The position numbers and the translations under genes are program-made. Source: Planctomycetaceae bacterium (GTDB lineage Bacteria; Planctomycetota; Phycisphaerae; Phycisphaerales; SM1A02). From it: a stretch of DNA of 17,098 nt. This document shows, piece after piece, positions 15,570 to 17,098 of the stretch (positions are counted from its first letter, which is position 1; the number at the start of each line of letters is the position of its first letter). The stretch is taken from positions 1-17,098 of the forward strand of contig NYWY01000014.1 of assembly GCA_002685335.1 (NCBI GenBank), written 5' to 3'. The notes beneath the pieces are model-generated. The model had not been told where the DNA came from. It saw only the letters and a program-made list of their open reading frames with translations, and ran no database searches.

Positions 15570-17057
15570 ATGCCTCGTCGCATCACGCTCGCCATCGACC
15601 TGGGCCATCATGTGCTTCGCGCAGCCCAGGTGCGCCCGGGCCGACCGTGCCGGGTCGTCTCGACGCTCTTCGAGCGAATGCCTGATGAACTGGACCGTTC
15701 GGACGCCGGGGCGGTGGGGCGGACGCTCGCCGGGGCGATGTCCCGGGCGGGAATGACCGCCGGTCCGGCGGTCTTCGCGTTGGATCGTTCGATCACCAGT
15801 TTCAAGCGAATCAGTCTTCCGACCACCGATCCCGACGAGCTCCCGGACATGGTCCGGCTGGCGGTCGAACGCGACCTGCCGATCGACGCCGAGGAAGCCG
15901 TGATCGATTTCACGGTGCTGGGTCGGCAGGACGACGCGACCCTGGTCGAGGCGGTCGCCGTGCCTCGGCGGGAGATCGATCGGATTCGGGAGGTCGCGGA
16001 CGCGGCGGGACTCACGGTGGTGAGGATCGCGCCTCGGTGCCACGGCAGCCTGCGACTCGCTGATTCCTCGACCCCGACTCTGCTGGTCGACGTCACGGGT
16101 GAAGGTCTCGAATTCGTCCTCGCCTCGGAAGGTGCGATCGCCTGGTCGCGGGGGGTGGAGATCGAAGGCCCGGATCGTGAGCCACCAACCGCGGAGCAAT
16201 TGGTTCCCGAGACCCGACGGAGTTGGATCAGCTATCGACTTTCAAGCGACGAATTCGACGCCCCGCGTCTTCTCGTCCTCGGTGGTGAGCGGGTGGAAGA
16301 GGTTCTGGAGGCGGTGGCCGCGGCCACCGGTCTGGAGGCCAGTCGCTTCACGGGGGATCGCCGGGTCAAGCCGGAGATCGACATGCGGGGGGCCTGGCCG
16401 CTGGTCGGACTGCTGCTGCCGGGGAATTCAAGCACCGCGATCGACCTGTCCGCGCCGCGGCGGACCCCGGACCTCGCGGCGAGATGGCGGCAGCGGATTC
16501 TTGCGGTTGCCGGACTCGCCATCGTGGCGGCGTTGGCCGGTTGGACGATCGGCCGCCGGGACCTCGATGGTCTCCAGGCCCAGGCGATGGACTACCGCGA
16601 AAAAGCGTTGGGCGCGAACCAGGAACATCTCCGGTTCAAACGCGACACCTTCCGTGCGGAGCATCTGGAGGAATGGATTTCGGTCCGGCCGGACTGGCTG
16701 GAACAGTTGAGACTGGTGGCGGGACCCGCGATCGAAGGCGGGGCCGCGGTGTTGGACGAGTTTGCGGGATCGATCCAGTCCTTGGACGTCGATTACGAGA
16801 AGAACGCGGGATTCAAGACCTCCAGCAGCGTTCGGCTGGTGGTGGAGGGCGAAGGGGGTTCCCGGGAGGCGGTGGCCCGGTTGCGGGATGAACTGGTCGG
16901 CGATGATCGTTTCGTCCTTCGCAACACGGGGTCCGATGGCCAGGGCGGCCGCCGCATGCCCTATCCCTTCGGATTCGATCTTCGATCTCGCACCCTCGAT
17001 CCCGGAGTGGTTCCGGAGACCGGAACTTCGGACGATGACCCGAAGGGCGACGGATGA
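15570..17057 (+). CDS. gspL: Type II secretion platform protein GspL-like (PilM-like actin fold + membrane helix + PilN-like periplasmic part)
   Basis: The 495-residue protein begins with an actin-like (PilM/GspL cytoplasmic) domain: TLAIDLGHHVLRAAQV as the phosphate-1-type strand, FALDRSITSFKRISLP, and DVTGEGLEFVLASEG and LLVLGGERVEE as later strands. A single membrane helix lies at about 310-329 (ILAVAGLAIVAALAGWTIG). It is followed by a short coiled coil and a periplasmic ferredoxin-like region (SSVRLVVEGEGGSREAVARLRDEL), as in GspL or a PilM-PilN fusion. GspL links the GspE ATPase to the membrane platform through GspM. The ATG at 15570 is chosen because the actin-like domain begins at once; an in-frame GTG at 15534 is an alternative, and neither has a strong Shine-Dalgarno sequence. 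Its stop overlaps the next ATG (17054), as expected for gspL-gspM. Confidence 0.85.
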   Translation: MPRRITLAIDLGHHVLRAAQVRPGRPCRVVSTLFERMPDELDRSDAGAVGRTLAGAMSRAGMTAGPAVFALDRSITSFKRISLPTTDPDELPDMVRLAVERDLPIDAEEAVIDFTVLGRQDDATLVEAVAVPRREIDRIREVADAAGLTVVRIAPRCHGSLRLADSSTPTLLVDVTGEGLEFVLASEGAIAWSRGVEIEGPDREPPTAEQLVPETRRSWISYRLSSDEFDAPRLLVLGGERVEEVLEAVAAATGLEASRFTGDRRVKPEIDMRGAWPLVGLLLPGNSSTAIDLSAPRRTPDLAARWRQRILAVAGLAIVAALAGWTIGRRDLDGLQAQAMDYREKALGANQEHLRFKRDTFRAEHLEEWISVRPDWLEQLRLVAGPAIEGGAAVLDEFAGSIQSLDVDYEKNAGFKTSSSVRLVVEGEGGSREAVARLRDELVGDDRFVLRNTGSDGQGGRRMPYPFGFDLRSRTLDPGVVPETGTSDDDPKGDG

Positions 17058-17098
17058 TGTCCGGCAAGCGATACATCCTGCCCGGCATCGCGCTCGGG
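17054..17098 (+). CDS. Start of the next operon gene, probable GspM/PilO-like protein (3'-truncated)
   Basis: Fifteen codons are visible (MMSGKRYILPGIALG), beginning with an ATG that overlaps the gspL stop by 4 nt. A short basic n-region running into hydrophobic residues fits the N-terminal membrane anchor of GspM or PilO. The identification rests almost wholly on position after gspL. ATG 17057 is an equally possible start. Confidence 0.55.
   Translation, partial: MMSGKRYILPGIALG

Noticed and set aside
9911..17098. Type IV pilus rather than type II secretion operon
   Set aside because: PilC/PilM-like resemblance exists in the F and L proteins, but GspG calcium-loop features, the GspJ W-x-x-x-W segment and a GspK SAM-like fold in the order G-H-I-J-K indicate T2SS.

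Overview
The window is a high-GC chromosomal segment, most likely from a Planctomycetota bacterium, and within that phylum probably Phycisphaerae-like. The clues are a Tat-exported Gfo/Idh/MocA oxidoreductase beside a xylose-isomerase-like barrel and a DUF6807 (PmoA-family) domain, a secreted protein ending in a PEP-CTERM-like Val-Pro / hydrophobic / poly-Arg tail, and generally weak Shine-Dalgarno sequences. This assignment is inference from gene content. There are no rRNA, tRNA, CRISPR or IS features.

Layout. (1) 2-1549 (+) is the C-terminal half of an AcrB/HAE1-type RND efflux pump, cut by the window edge. (2) 1604-4863 (+) is a two-gene unit with a 1-nt stop/start overlap: a Tat-signal Gfo/Idh/MocA oxidoreductase, then an unusual fusion of a sugar-phosphate-isomerase-like TIM barrel with a DUF6807 domain. 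Together they look like an exported pathway acting on oxidised sugars. (3) A strong hairpin at 4893-4928 separates these from convergent genes on the minus strand: clpB (4953-7610) and, upstream of it, a BtuF-like cobalamin-binding protein gene (7812-8744). (4) 8990-9859 (+) encodes a secreted protein with an Asp/Gly-rich linker and a C-terminal sorting-type tail. (5) 9911-17098 (+) is a type II secretion operon in the order gspF-G-H-I-J-K-L, then the first codons of a probable gspM. The genes overlap or nearly touch, except for a 173-nt gap between gspF and gspG and a 40-nt gap between gspK and gspL. gspD, gspE and gspC are not in the window.

The T2SS block would supply the inner-membrane platform (GspF, GspL, GspM), the major pseudopilin (GspG) and the tip complex (GspH, I, J, K). 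It stands out in several ways: acidic tails on four pseudopilins, an oversized GspK carrying seven tandem LFDDAP-type repeats, a GspI whose gene starts with TTG and whose +1 residue appears to be Gly, and a 13-bp inverted repeat that buries both candidate gspF start codons.

The longest stretches without a gene are 8745-8989 (245 nt), 7611-7811 (201 nt) and 11093-11265 (173 nt). Only the last shows a structure I would name. I could not call promoters with confidence anywhere.
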